Assembly: GCF_000376565.1 (NCBI RefSeq)
Contig: NZ_BARG01000096.1
Span: forward strand, 1 to 64,000
Source: Streptomyces hokutonensis
Lineage (GTDB): Bacteria > Actinomycetota > Actinomycetes > Streptomycetales > Streptomycetaceae
Direction of reading: 5' to 3'
Length of the DNA: 64,000 bases
Both the position numbers and the translations under genes were made by a program. The notes under the pieces are model-generated. The model saw nothing but the letters and a program-made list of their open reading frames with translations, had not been told where the DNA came from and made no database searches. Below are positions 53,466 to 61,465 of the stretch, piece by piece; positions within the stretch are counted from its first letter, which is position 1, and each line of letters starts with the position of its first letter.

Positions 53466-54467
53466 CTAGACATCCGCCCAGAAATCCATCGGAACCCGAC
53501 CCTCGATCCGCCCCTCCTCGTCCAACAGACACCCACCCAACTTCACCGCCCGCAACGTCACCGCCCGATCAACGATCTCCGACCGGGACAGCTTGGCCAC
53601 CATCTCGCTCTCCAGCCCCACCGCCTCACCCGGCCCCCGCAACCACACCCCGACCAGCAAATTCGCCGCCCCGCTGATCGCCGCGCACATCCGCACCTCG
53701 GGCAGCCCGCCCAGCGTCCGCGCCGACCGTTCCAACTGATCCGGCGGCACCCGCAACCACAGCAGCATGGTCACCGGCGCAGGCGACAGGGACCGCGCGA
53801 TCTCGCACCGCAGCCGGATCACCCCACCGGCCAGAGCCGCCCCCAAGTGCCGCCGGACGGTACTCGCACCGACACCGAGCCGCGAGGCCAACTCGGTATG
53901 CGTGGCACGGGCGTTCTCCCCGAGGGCGAGCAACAGGGCGCGGTCCAGCTCCCCGAACCGCGGCGACATGCCCGGTGACGGCTCCGCCGCCGTGAGCAGG
54001 CCGCGCTGGTCACGCGACAGCGCCCGCACCTGCCAGCGACTGCCCTCGGTGTACATCCGGGGCGCGACCAGGGTCCGGGTCCCCACCACTCCCGGCAGCC
54101 CCGCCAGCCGGTCCACCACGTAGCGCGACGCCGTGGCCAGGTCCGACGCCACCAGGTGCAGCACCAGGTCGCAGGGGCCCGCCACATAGTCGACGGCCGC
54201 CAGATGCGGATCGCCGGCCACCGTGCGGGCCACCCGCATGGCCTCACCGGGCGCGCAGTCCACCTGCACGAAGGCGAAGACCAGCCCCTCCCCGACGGCG
54301 GCGCCCGGATAGGCGGTCAGCCACGCCTCGCGCCGCTCGACCAACTGCCCCCAGTGCCGGGCCACGGTCACCGGGCCGACGCCCAGCGCCTTGCCGATCA
54401 GTGACCAGGAAGCGCGGGGTTGCACCTGCAGCGCGTTGACCAGAGCGAGGTCGGCCTCGGACAGCAT
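53466..54467 (-). CDS. Lrp/AsnC-family regulator with duplicated AsnC units
   Basis: The protein has 333 aa, about twice the usual ~150 aa. Two AsnC modules are visible. The first helix-turn-helix is SWSLIGKALGVGPVTVARHW (about 18-37) with its ligand domain to about 155. The second is ATHTELASRLGVGASTVRRHL (about 190-210) with a second ligand domain. The ATG follows GAAGGATC. It is divergent from the M20/symporter operon, with palindromes in the shared region, and so probably controls it. The effector, possibly an amino acid or a product of hydrolysis, is unknown. Confidence 0.88.
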   Translation of the reverse strand: MLSEADLALVNALQVQPRASWSLIGKALGVGPVTVARHWGQLVERREAWLTAYPGAAVGEGLVFAFVQVDCAPGEAMRVARTVAGDPHLAAVDYVAGPCDLVLHLVASDLATASRYVVDRLAGLPGVVGTRTLVAPRMYTEGSRWQVRALSRDQRGLLTAAEPSPGMSPRFGELDRALLLALGENARATHTELASRLGVGASTVRRHLGAALAGGVIRLRCEIARSLSPAPVTMLLWLRVPPDQLERSARTLGGLPEVRMCAAISGAANLLVGVWLRGPGEAVGLESEMVAKLSRSEIVDRAVTLRAVKLGGCLLDEEGRIEGRVPMDFWADV

Positions 54468-54497
54468 GGTGGATCCTTCGGTTTCAGGGCTGCTGAG

Positions 54498-54591
54498 TGG
54501 CGTATTCCGCCAATTTCCGCGCGACACTGCGCTGCCCTCCCATGATTGCCGGTCACGTGGGCAAACACGCACCACACGCACCACGTGGTGC
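54498..54591. promoter_or_regulatory. Palindromes in AsnC / M20 divergent region
   Basis: TGGCGTATTCCGCCA (54498-54512) is a 5-5-5 dyad. CACGCACCA is tandemly repeated at 54566-54583, and its end forms the perfect 14-bp palindrome GCACCACGTGGTGC (54578-54591), 18 bases before the M20 start. These are candidate sites for the divergent AsnC regulator. Confidence 0.5.
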
Positions 54592-54609
54592 ACAGGCGAG
54601 GGGAGAGGG

Positions 54610-55830
54610 ATGAGTCTGCGAGACGACGCGCGTGAGCTCCAGGGCGAACTGGCCGTCCTGCGCCGGGCGTTGCACCGGGAACCCGAGATCGGCCTGCACC
54701 TGCCGCGGACGCAGGAGAAGGTGCTGGCCGCACTGGACGGACTGCCGCTGGAGATCGGCACGGGCACCTCGCTGTCCTCCGTCACGGCCGTCCTGCGCGG
54801 CGGAGGCGAACCCGGCGGCCCCGTCGTCCTGCTGCGCGGGGACATGGACGGTCTGCCCGTCACCGAGCGCACCGGCGCGGAGTTCACCTCCCGGATCGAC
54901 GGCGCCATGCACGCCTGCGGCCACGATCTGCACACCGCCGGACTCGTCGGCGCCGCCCGGCTGCTCGCCGCCCGGCGCGAGAGCCTGGCCGGGGACGTGG
55001 TCTTCATGTTCCAGCCGGGGGAGGAGGGCTGGGACGGCGCCGGGCACATGGTCGAGGAGGGTGTCCTCGCGGCGGCGGGCCGTCCGGTCGACGCCGCCTA
55101 CGGACTGCACGTCAGCTCGTCGTCGTACCCCACCGGCGTCTTCAGCTCCCGCCCCGGCACGCTGATGGCGGCCTCGGCGGGCCTGCGTGTGAGGGTCGTG
55201 GGAGCGGGCGGGCACGGTTCGCGACCGCATGCCGCGCTGGACCCGGTGCCCGCGGCCTGCGAGATGGTCACCGCGCTGCAGACGATGGTGACCCGGCGCT
55301 TCGACGTCTTCGACCCGGTCGTGGTCACCGTCGGCACCTTCCACGCCGGCACCCGGCGCAACGTCATCCCGGACGACGCCGTCTTCGAGGCGACCGTGCG
55401 CACCTTCACCCCGGCCGCCGCCGAACGCGCCGCCGAGGTCGCCGTACGCCTCTGCGAGGGCATCGCGGCGGCCCACGGCCTCACGGCCGAGGTCGACTTC
55501 GTCCCCGAGTACCCGGTCACGGTCAACCACGTGGCCGAGCACGACTTCCTCGCCGACACCGTCCGCGAGGTCTTCGGGGAGGAGCGCTTCGAGCCGCTGG
55601 CCGACCCGATCACCGGCTCGGAGGACTTCTCCCGGGTCCTGGACCGGGTACCGGGCGCCTTCGTCTTCCTGGGCGCCGACACCACCGGCGACCCGGAGAC
55701 CGCGCCCGGCAACCACTCCCCGCTCGCCGCCTTCGACGACAGCGTTGTCTCCGACGGCTCCGCCCTGCTCGCCGAACTCGCCGTCCGCCGACTGGACCGG
55801 CTCGGCCGTCCCACGAAGGAGACCGTGTGA
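54610..55830 (+). CDS. M20-family amidohydrolase / aminoacylase
   Basis: The protein has 406 aa. Zinc ligands are in MHACGHDLHTAG and QPGEEGWDG, with LLRGDMDGLPV before and PGNHSPLAAFDD near the end. A dimerisation insert lies between about 185 and 300. Related enzymes remove acyl or amino acid groups from amides (hippurate hydrolase, N-acyl amino acid deacylase). The substrate is unknown. The ATG follows GAGGGGAGAGGG. Its stop overlaps the DUF3311 start by one base. Confidence 0.9.
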   Translation: MSLRDDARELQGELAVLRRALHREPEIGLHLPRTQEKVLAALDGLPLEIGTGTSLSSVTAVLRGGGEPGGPVVLLRGDMDGLPVTERTGAEFTSRIDGAMHACGHDLHTAGLVGAARLLAARRESLAGDVVFMFQPGEEGWDGAGHMVEEGVLAAAGRPVDAAYGLHVSSSSYPTGVFSSRPGTLMAASAGLRVRVVGAGGHGSRPHAALDPVPAACEMVTALQTMVTRRFDVFDPVVVTVGTFHAGTRRNVIPDDAVFEATVRTFTPAAAERAAEVAVRLCEGIAAAHGLTAEVDFVPEYPVTVNHVAEHDFLADTVREVFGEERFEPLADPITGSEDFSRVLDRVPGAFVFLGADTTGDPETAPGNHSPLAAFDDSVVSDGSALLAELAVRRLDRLGRPTKETV

Positions 55831-56054
55831 TGCGTCCGTACCACCTGATACCCGCCGTGCCCGCGCTCGCGCTGGCCCTCATGCCGTTCCTGCCGTTCGT
55901 CAACACCGACGGACTGTGGTTCGGCCTGCCCCGGATGCTCGTGTGGGGCGCCGCCTGGTGCGTGCTGTGCACCCCCGCGCTGCTGCTGACGGAACGCCTG
56001 ATGGCCACCGAGGAAGCGGGCACCGCCACGATCACCGAGGGGGCCGACCAGTGA
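55830..56054 (+). CDS. DUF3311 small transporter subunit
   Basis: The protein has 74 aa with two membrane helices (PAVPALALALMPFLPFV; VWGAAWCVLCTPALLL). Small DUF3311 proteins typically precede a sodium:solute symporter and are thought to be its partner, as here. The start at ATG 55830 (TGATG) follows AAGGAG, and the stop overlaps the symporter GTG by four bases. Confidence 0.85.
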   Translation: MRPYHLIPAVPALALALMPFLPFVNTDGLWFGLPRMLVWGAAWCVLCTPALLLTERLMATEEAGTATITEGADQ

Positions 56055-57499
56055 CCACCATCCTGATCATGACGTTCACCGGCATCGTGCTGATCGGCGT
56101 CCTCGGCTTCGTCGGCCGCCGCAAGCCGGCCGCCGACCTGTCCGAATGGGCCGTCGGCGGACGGAACTTCGGCGCGGTGAGCATGTGGTTCCTCCAGGCC
56201 GGCGAGGTGTTCACCACCTTCACCTTCCTCGGCATGGCGGGCCTGGCCTTCAGCGGCGGAGTCGCCGCCCTGTACGCCCTCCCGTACGTCCCCATCGGCT
56301 ACATGGTGCTGTTCTTCCTCGCCAAGCGCCTGTGGTCGCTCGGCAAGGAGCGCGGCTACCTCACCCAGGGCGATTACCTGGAGGACCGCTACGACAGCAG
56401 ACTGCTCGGCACGGTCGCGGCCGTCCTCGGCGTCGTCTTCGTGCTGCCGTACCTCCAACTCCAGATCACCGGACTGGGGTTGATCGTCCAGCTGGTCACC
56501 GGCAACTCCTCCTCCGGCACCCTCAGCATGATCATCGGCAGCGCGCTGGTCGTGGCCTTCGTCCTGTGGGCGGGGCTGCACGGCGTCGCGATGACGTCGT
56601 ACTTCAAGGACGTCGTCATGCTGGTCGTCCTTGCCGTCCTCCTCGTCGCCGTCCCCGCGCACTTCGCGGGCGGTGTCAGCGCGATGTTCCACCGCATCGA
56701 CAAGCTGCACCCCGAGATGCTGACGATCCACGCCGGCCCCGCCGACCAGGTCTGGTTCACCACGAGCATGCTGGTCAGCGCGATCGGCGTCGGCCTGATG
56801 TGCCTGCCGCACGCCTGGCCCGCGGTGATGTCCGCCCGTGACCCGAAGGTCCTGCGCCGCAACTACACCTGGATGCCGCTGTACGAGCTCTGCCTGCTGA
56901 TGCCGATCATCGTCGGCTTCGCCGCCGTCCTCGTCGTCAAGCCGGGCAGTTCGGCCAACGGCATCCTGCTGACCCTGAGCAAGCAGGTCCTGCCCGCGTG
57001 GGCGACGGGCCTGGTGGTGATCGCGGCCGTGGCGACGGCGATGGTGCCGGCCGCGGGCATCCTGATCGGCATCTCGTCCCTGGTGGCCCGCAACATCGCG
57101 CGGGTGAAGGGCGAGCGCACCCAGTTCTGGATCAACCACGGCACAGTGGTCGCGGCCTGCGGCCTGTCCCTCCTCCTGGCGATCTTCCGCCCCGACCTGC
57201 TGGCCAACCTGTTGCTGCTCACCTACAGCGGCACCGTCCAGCTCGCCCCCGCCATCGCCCTGGGCTTCCTGGCCCGCCGCCCGGTGGGCAAGGTCCCGGT
57301 CCTCGCCGGGCTGTTCGTCGGCGAACTGGTCGTCATCTGGCTGACGTTCTGGGACAAGGGCCTGGCGGGCAACGTCAACGTGGGCCTGGTCGGCCTGGCC
57401 GCCAACATGATCGTCCTGACTCTCGCGGCCCTCGCCGAACGTCTCCTGACCCGCAGCACAACTCCCGACCCCGACAAGCAAGTCGCGGTGACCGCATGA
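56051..57499 (+). CDS. Sodium:solute symporter (SSS family)
   Basis: The protein has 482 aa with about 13 membrane helices. The family signature is seen in SEWAVGGRNFGAVSMWFLQAGEVFTTFTFLG (early) and GLHGVAMTSYFKDVVMLVVL (mid). It would take up an organic solute with Na+. Flanking hydrolases suggest a peptide, amide or acyl-amino acid substrate; this is inference. The GTG start overlaps DUF3311 (GTGA); its stop overlaps the next gene (ATGA). Confidence 0.9.
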   Translation: MTTILIMTFTGIVLIGVLGFVGRRKPAADLSEWAVGGRNFGAVSMWFLQAGEVFTTFTFLGMAGLAFSGGVAALYALPYVPIGYMVLFFLAKRLWSLGKERGYLTQGDYLEDRYDSRLLGTVAAVLGVVFVLPYLQLQITGLGLIVQLVTGNSSSGTLSMIIGSALVVAFVLWAGLHGVAMTSYFKDVVMLVVLAVLLVAVPAHFAGGVSAMFHRIDKLHPEMLTIHAGPADQVWFTTSMLVSAIGVGLMCLPHAWPAVMSARDPKVLRRNYTWMPLYELCLLMPIIVGFAAVLVVKPGSSANGILLTLSKQVLPAWATGLVVIAAVATAMVPAAGILIGISSLVARNIARVKGERTQFWINHGTVVAACGLSLLLAIFRPDLLANLLLLTYSGTVQLAPAIALGFLARRPVGKVPVLAGLFVGELVVIWLTFWDKGLAGNVNVGLVGLAANMIVLTLAALAERLLTRSTTPDPDKQVAVTA

Positions 57500-58710
57500 C
57501 CAACTCCGCACTCCGTACGGTCTTTTCGGGCGGCCTCGTCTTCGACGGCACCGGAGCCGACCCCGCCCCCGCCGACGTGGTGGTGGCCGACGGCCGCATC
57601 GTGGACGTGGGGACGGGCCTGGACGGCGACACAGCCGTCGACTGCACGGGCCGCACCCTCCTCCCGGGCCTGTTCGACTGCCACGTCCACCTCACGCTCA
57701 ACGGCATCGGGCTGCTCGGGGCGCTCCAGAAGCCCTTCTCGTACCAGTTCTTCGAGGCGGCGGTGAACCTGCGCCGCACCCTCCAAGCCGGCATCACCAC
57801 CGTCCGCGACGCCGCGGGCGCCGACCTGGGCGTCAAACAGGCGGTCGAGGACGGCCTGGTGCCGGGCCCCCGCGTCCAGATCTCGATCGGCCTGATCAGC
57901 CAGACCGGCGGCCACGGCGACAACTGGATGCCCTCGGGCCAGTGCGCCGGTCTCGCCGTACCGCACCCGGGCCGCCCGCCCGCGATCGCCGACGGCCCGG
58001 ACGAGATGCGCAGCACCGCCCGCACCCTGCTGCGGGCCGGCGCCGAGGTCCTCAAGGTGTGCACCACCGGCGGTGTCCTGTCCCCGCGCGACGACCCCCG
58101 GCACAGCCAGTTCACCCCCGCGGAACTCGACGTCCTGGTGGCCGAGGCGAGCGCCCAGGGCCGCTACGTCATGGCCCACGCCCAGGGCGCGGACGGCATC
58201 AAGAACGCCGTCCGCGCCGGGGTCCGCTCCATCGAGCACGGCATCCACCTGGACGACGAGGCGATCGACCTCATGCTGCGACACGGCACCTGGCTCGTCC
58301 CCACACTGATCGCCCCCGTGGCCGTGATCCGCGCGGCCGAGGCCGGCGTCCAGATCCCCGACGCCATGGTCCGCAAGGCGCGGGAGGTCACCGAGGCCCA
58401 CACCGACTCCGTACGCCGGGCCGCCGAGGCGGGCGTCCGCATCGCAATGGGCACGGACAGCGGCATCGGCCCGCACGGCACCAACCTCGACGAACTGCCA
58501 CTGATGGAGGCGTGCGGCATGACTCCGGGCGAGGTGCTGGCGGCCACCACGTCGTCGTCCGCCCGCCTACTGGGCTACGACGACCTGGGCACCGTAGAAC
58601 CAGGTCGCAGAGCCGACCTGGTGCTCGTCGAGGGCGACGCCTACGACCTGACGGCGCTGCCTGCCAACGTGACGGAGGTATGGAAGGACGGAGTCCGGGC
58701 GGCCGTGTAG
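57496..58710 (+). CDS. Metal-dependent amidohydrolase (Xaa-Pro/imidazolonepropionase-like)
   Basis: The protein has 404 aa. Metal ligands of the amidohydrolase superfamily are in order: HVHLT (HxH), a bridging Lys in VLKVCTTGG, His in MAHAQG and IEHGIHL, and Asp in MGTDSGIG. Close relatives are Xaa-Pro or Xaa-Arg dipeptidases. Coupled to the symporter, M20 hydrolase and AsnC regulator, it probably cleaves the imported compound or its product. Substrate unknown. Confidence 0.88.
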   Translation: MTNSALRTVFSGGLVFDGTGADPAPADVVVADGRIVDVGTGLDGDTAVDCTGRTLLPGLFDCHVHLTLNGIGLLGALQKPFSYQFFEAAVNLRRTLQAGITTVRDAAGADLGVKQAVEDGLVPGPRVQISIGLISQTGGHGDNWMPSGQCAGLAVPHPGRPPAIADGPDEMRSTARTLLRAGAEVLKVCTTGGVLSPRDDPRHSQFTPAELDVLVAEASAQGRYVMAHAQGADGIKNAVRAGVRSIEHGIHLDDEAIDLMLRHGTWLVPTLIAPVAVIRAAEAGVQIPDAMVRKAREVTEAHTDSVRRAAEAGVRIAMGTDSGIGPHGTNLDELPLMEACGMTPGEVLAATTSSSARLLGYDDLGTVEPGRRADLVLVEGDAYDLTALPANVTEVWKDGVRAAV

Positions 58711-58729
58711 ACCGACGGGGCCAGGTGTC

Positions 58730-58785
58730 TTCAGGGGCGCGGGGCTGGATCGATTTGCGGCTCCGCCGCGTGGGCGCGCCCAGCC
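58730..58785 (+). repeat. Dispersed intergenic repeat, family B, copy 2
   Basis: Near-identical to 47509-47564, in the same orientation. It lies in the 102-base convergent gap after the amidohydrolase. Confidence 0.85.
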
Positions 58786-58812
58786 CTCACTCAGCCGCAG
58801 TCACACCACGAC

Positions 58813-59703
58813 CTAGAGCCACCCGGCAAATTCCAGCAACAACTCGGCATCCCGAGGCCGCCCCACCCGCAACGCCCGCACTCCCGACTCAACAGCCCGG
58901 AACAACGTCCACCCCCGCAACCGCTCCTGATCCACATCAAGAGACTCGGCAAGTCGCTTGATCCGCCGCCGAGTTGTGGACGCCCCCGAAGGCGTCGCGA
59001 TCAGATCCTCCACCCGATCCCGCACCAACCGAGCCAGATCGAAGGCGCACTCACCCACCACCGGATCCGGCCCCACGGCCAACCACGGCACCCGATCCCC
59101 GGCCAGCACCTTGCTCTGCCGAAAAGTGCCATGCAGCAACCGCACCTCAGGCGGCGCGGCCAGTAGCTCCTCACGTGCTTCGAGAGCCGCGTTCACCAGC
59201 GGGGCCACCTCCGCGGACGCGCCCCGCATCACCTCCGCCTGCCGGCCGGTCCGCTCGCTCACGGTCTCGAAAACATGATCCGCGGGCGGCTCCACCCACA
59301 GCCGCCGCAACGCCCCCGCCGCCTCCAGCAACGCCTTCGCCTCGGGCAACGACCGCACCGACACATCCGGATGCAACCGCTCCAGCAGAAGCACCCCCTC
59401 ACCGGCAGCCGCCTCAATTAGCTGTACGGCCCCCCGGCCGCCCCAGTGCGCGAGCGCGGCCCGCTCGCTCTCCGGCCGGGCCCTGCGCGGGGCCAGCTTC
59501 AGGACCGCAGGCGTTCCGTCGGCCCGCCGTACCAGCACGACCAGGCTGCTGCGCCCGCCGGGCACCTGCACCCGTTCCGTGGTCAACTCGCGTAGATCAA
59601 CGGCCTGTTGGGCCACCTCGGGCAGCTTCTCCAACCAGTCGTCACCGCTCGGTGCCGTCTCACCGAGCGCCCTCACCAGACGCTGCGGCGGTTCGAAAGC
59701 CAT
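58813..59703 (-). CDS. Phosphotransferase-fold pseudokinase
   Basis: The protein has 296 aa. The fold is that of aminoglycoside/choline phosphotransferases, and the ATP-site Lys (AVLKLAP, K69) is present. The catalytic loop, usually HGDLHHGN, reads HGTFRQSK: the catalytic Asp is Thr193 and the metal-binding Asn is Lys198. The IDP metal motif reads VGP, losing the second Asp (Gly211). All three core catalytic residues are absent, yet VVGECAFDLARLVRDR remains. A kinase reaction is therefore unlikely; a binding or regulatory role is inferred. The ATG follows AAGGGAAC at ten bases. It lies downstream of the DUF4439 gene on the same strand. Confidence 0.85.
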   Translation of the reverse strand: MAFEPPQRLVRALGETAPSGDDWLEKLPEVAQQAVDLRELTTERVQVPGGRSSLVVLVRRADGTPAVLKLAPRRARPESERAALAHWGGRGAVQLIEAAAGEGVLLLERLHPDVSVRSLPEAKALLEAAGALRRLWVEPPADHVFETVSERTGRQAEVMRGASAEVAPLVNAALEAREELLAAPPEVRLLHGTFRQSKVLAGDRVPWLAVGPDPVVGECAFDLARLVRDRVEDLIATPSGASTTRRRIKRLAESLDVDQERLRGWTLFRAVESGVRALRVGRPRDAELLLEFAGWL

Positions 59704-59747
59704 GCGCGAGTTGTTCCCTTCGTACGGTCCTGCGGCCCGGTGCGGTG

Positions 59748-60212
59748 TTACGCCGTGGGTGTCGCCGAGGCCGTGGGGGTCGCGGCCCGCTCGGCGAGAC
59801 CTGGGAAGGGTACGCTGCCGCCGCGCCAGCGCACCGCCCGGACCGCCGCTTCCCGCAGCGCCTCCGCGGCGATGCCGCGCACCCCGCCGGTCGACGCCCG
59901 CACCAGGTCGGAGTAGACCCCGGCGACCCGTTCCTCCAGCTCGGCGGCGAGCCGTACGGCGGCGGCCGAGTCCGGTACCGCGAACGGCAGCGCGTACGCG
60001 GCCGACGCGGCCACCGGCTTGCCGCCGAGGTCTCGTACCTCCCGGACCAGGGCGTCCCGCCGGGCCCGGTGTCCGTCGTAGGCCGCCTTGGCCTCGGTGC
60101 GCCGGCCCTCGCGGATACGGCCGCCGACCACGCCGTAGCCGTAGACCGCCGCGTGCTCGGCGGCCAGGGCCGCCTGCAGTGCGGTCAGTTCCGCGGCCTT
60201 CTCCTCGCTCAC
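59748..60212 (-). CDS. DUF4439 ferritin-like four-helix protein
   Basis: The protein has 154 aa. Strongly helical, with an opening ALQAALAAEHAAVYGYGVVGG and a central Glu/Arg-rich helix. The E-H pattern resembles one half of a ferritin-like metal site, but a full set of metal ligands is not evident. The GTG start overlaps the lipoprotein gene stop by four bases (GTGA). The C-terminus is Thr/Pro/Ala-rich. Function unknown; the coupling suggests a partner to the lipoprotein. Confidence 0.85.
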   Translation of the reverse strand: MSEEKAAELTALQAALAAEHAAVYGYGVVGGRIREGRRTEAKAAYDGHRARRDALVREVRDLGGKPVAASAAYALPFAVPDSAAAVRLAAELEERVAGVYSDLVRASTGGVRGIAAEALREAAVRAVRWRGGSVPFPGLAERAATPTASATPTA

Positions 60213-60733
60213 TTGGCATCCTCCGTCAGCAGATACGCGTGCCCTGCCCCGGCCGCCGCCACCGAGGCCAGCAGCCGGGCCAGCTCGCCCGGTACGTCGA
60301 GCAGCGCCTTGGCCCGCTTGTCGGCGAGGCTCCGCTCGGCCGCCGCCAGCCCGGCCAGGGCGTCGCTCGCGGTCGCGGGCACGGCGGAGGCCGAAGCCGA
60401 GGCCGACGGCTCGGCAGTGGCCGTAGAAGACGGCGTGGAACCGCTGCCCCCGAAGGCCGTCGCGTGCCGGACGACCTCCGCGCGGAGCGGGGTCAGGCGC
60501 TCCGCGAGCGTCGGGTGGGCGGCGAGTACCGCGTCGTAGTGCTGGAGCAGGGCCTCGCTGTCGGAGGCCGCACGCGCGCGTGCGCGTTCGGCGGCCGAGG
60601 GGCTGCCCGCGGTGTTCTCGGTGTCGTCGCCGTCGGTGGAGCAGCCCACCAGGAGCGCGGCTCCGGCGGCCGAGGCGAGCAGGCTCCTTCTGCGCGGTCC
60701 CGTGAGGGTGCGCGGAGGTGGGGGGAACGGCAC
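60209..60733 (-). CDS. Tat-dependent lipoprotein, helical, unknown
   Basis: The protein has 174 aa. A twin-arginine signal (GPRRRSLLASA) and lipobox (LLVGCS) place it on the outer membrane face. The mature region has Ser/Ala-rich linkers and long Ala/Leu/Arg helices (ALAGLAAAERSLADKRAKALLDV). The GTG start at 60733 follows CCGAGGACG; an earlier in-frame GTG is possible. Coupled to DUF4439 by a four-base overlap. It is divergent from rimP. Confidence 0.75.
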   Translation of the reverse strand: MPFPPPPRTLTGPRRRSLLASAAGAALLVGCSTDGDDTENTAGSPSAAERARARAASDSEALLQHYDAVLAAHPTLAERLTPLRAEVVRHATAFGGSGSTPSSTATAEPSASASASAVPATASDALAGLAAAERSLADKRAKALLDVPGELARLLASVAAAGAGHAYLLTEDAK

Positions 60734-60938
60734 GGCGGATCGTCCTCGGGGGGCTCGTACGAACGAAAACACGGGAAGGGCTGCGCGCCCGTGATCACGG
60801 TACCCGCGCACCGGATCCCTGCCAGTCACCGGCACCGGTCTGTCCGCAGGTGGACGGCAACACACCCCAGGACCGGATACCCTTTGAGCAGACACGCGCC
60901 CTACCCACAACAGCACACGCGGCCGAGGAGTCACCCGG

Positions 60939-61463
60939 ATGAGCACGACCCAGAGCGAGAGGCTGCGAGTACTGCTGGAACCGCTCGTCAGCTCCCAGGG
61001 ACTCGATCTCGAAGAGGTCGAAGTGGACTCGGTCGGACGCAAGCGGGTGCTGCGCGTGGTCGTCGATTCCGACACGGGTGCCGATCTGGACCAGATCGCG
61101 GATGTGAGCCGCGCGCTCTCCGCGAAGCTCGACGAGACCGACGCGATGGGCGCCGGCGAGTACACCCTCGAGGTCGGGACCCCCGGTGCCGAGCGCGAGC
61201 TCACCGAGCACCGTCACTACGTGCGCGCCACCGACCGGCTGGTGAAGTTCCAGCTGGCCGAGAGCGGTGAGCTGGTCGCCCGGATCCTCGGCGTGGACGA
61301 CGACGGGATCGATGTGGAGGTGCCGGGTGTGAAGGGGCGCAAGCCCACCGCCAGGCGGCTCGCCTTCGCGGATGTCGTCAAGGCCCGCGTGCAGGTCGAG
61401 TTCAACCGTAAGAGCAAGAACGAAGAGCACGAAGAAAACACAGAGAACGCAGAGGAGGCGTAG
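60939..61463 (+). CDS. rimP: Ribosome maturation factor RimP
   Basis: The protein has 174 aa. The N-terminal RimP domain (LLEPLVSSQGLDLEEVEVDSVGRKRVLRVVVDSD) and C-terminal SH3-like domain (PGAERELTEHRHYVRATDRLVKF) are both present. It helps 30S subunit assembly. A Glu/Asn-rich tail is an extension. The ATG start precedes STTQSER. First gene of the rimP-nusA-ylxR-infB operon; 2 bases before nusA. Confidence 0.95.
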   Translation: MSTTQSERLRVLLEPLVSSQGLDLEEVEVDSVGRKRVLRVVVDSDTGADLDQIADVSRALSAKLDETDAMGAGEYTLEVGTPGAERELTEHRHYVRATDRLVKFQLAESGELVARILGVDDDGIDVEVPGVKGRKPTARRLAFADVVKARVQVEFNRKSKNEEHEENTENAEEA

Positions 61464-61465
61464 CC

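Noticed and set aside
53466..55049. Longer AsnC frame reaching to 55049
   Set aside because: The extension is antisense to the M20 gene and covers the divergent promoter. The ATG at 54467 has a good ribosome site and begins at the first helix-turn-helix.
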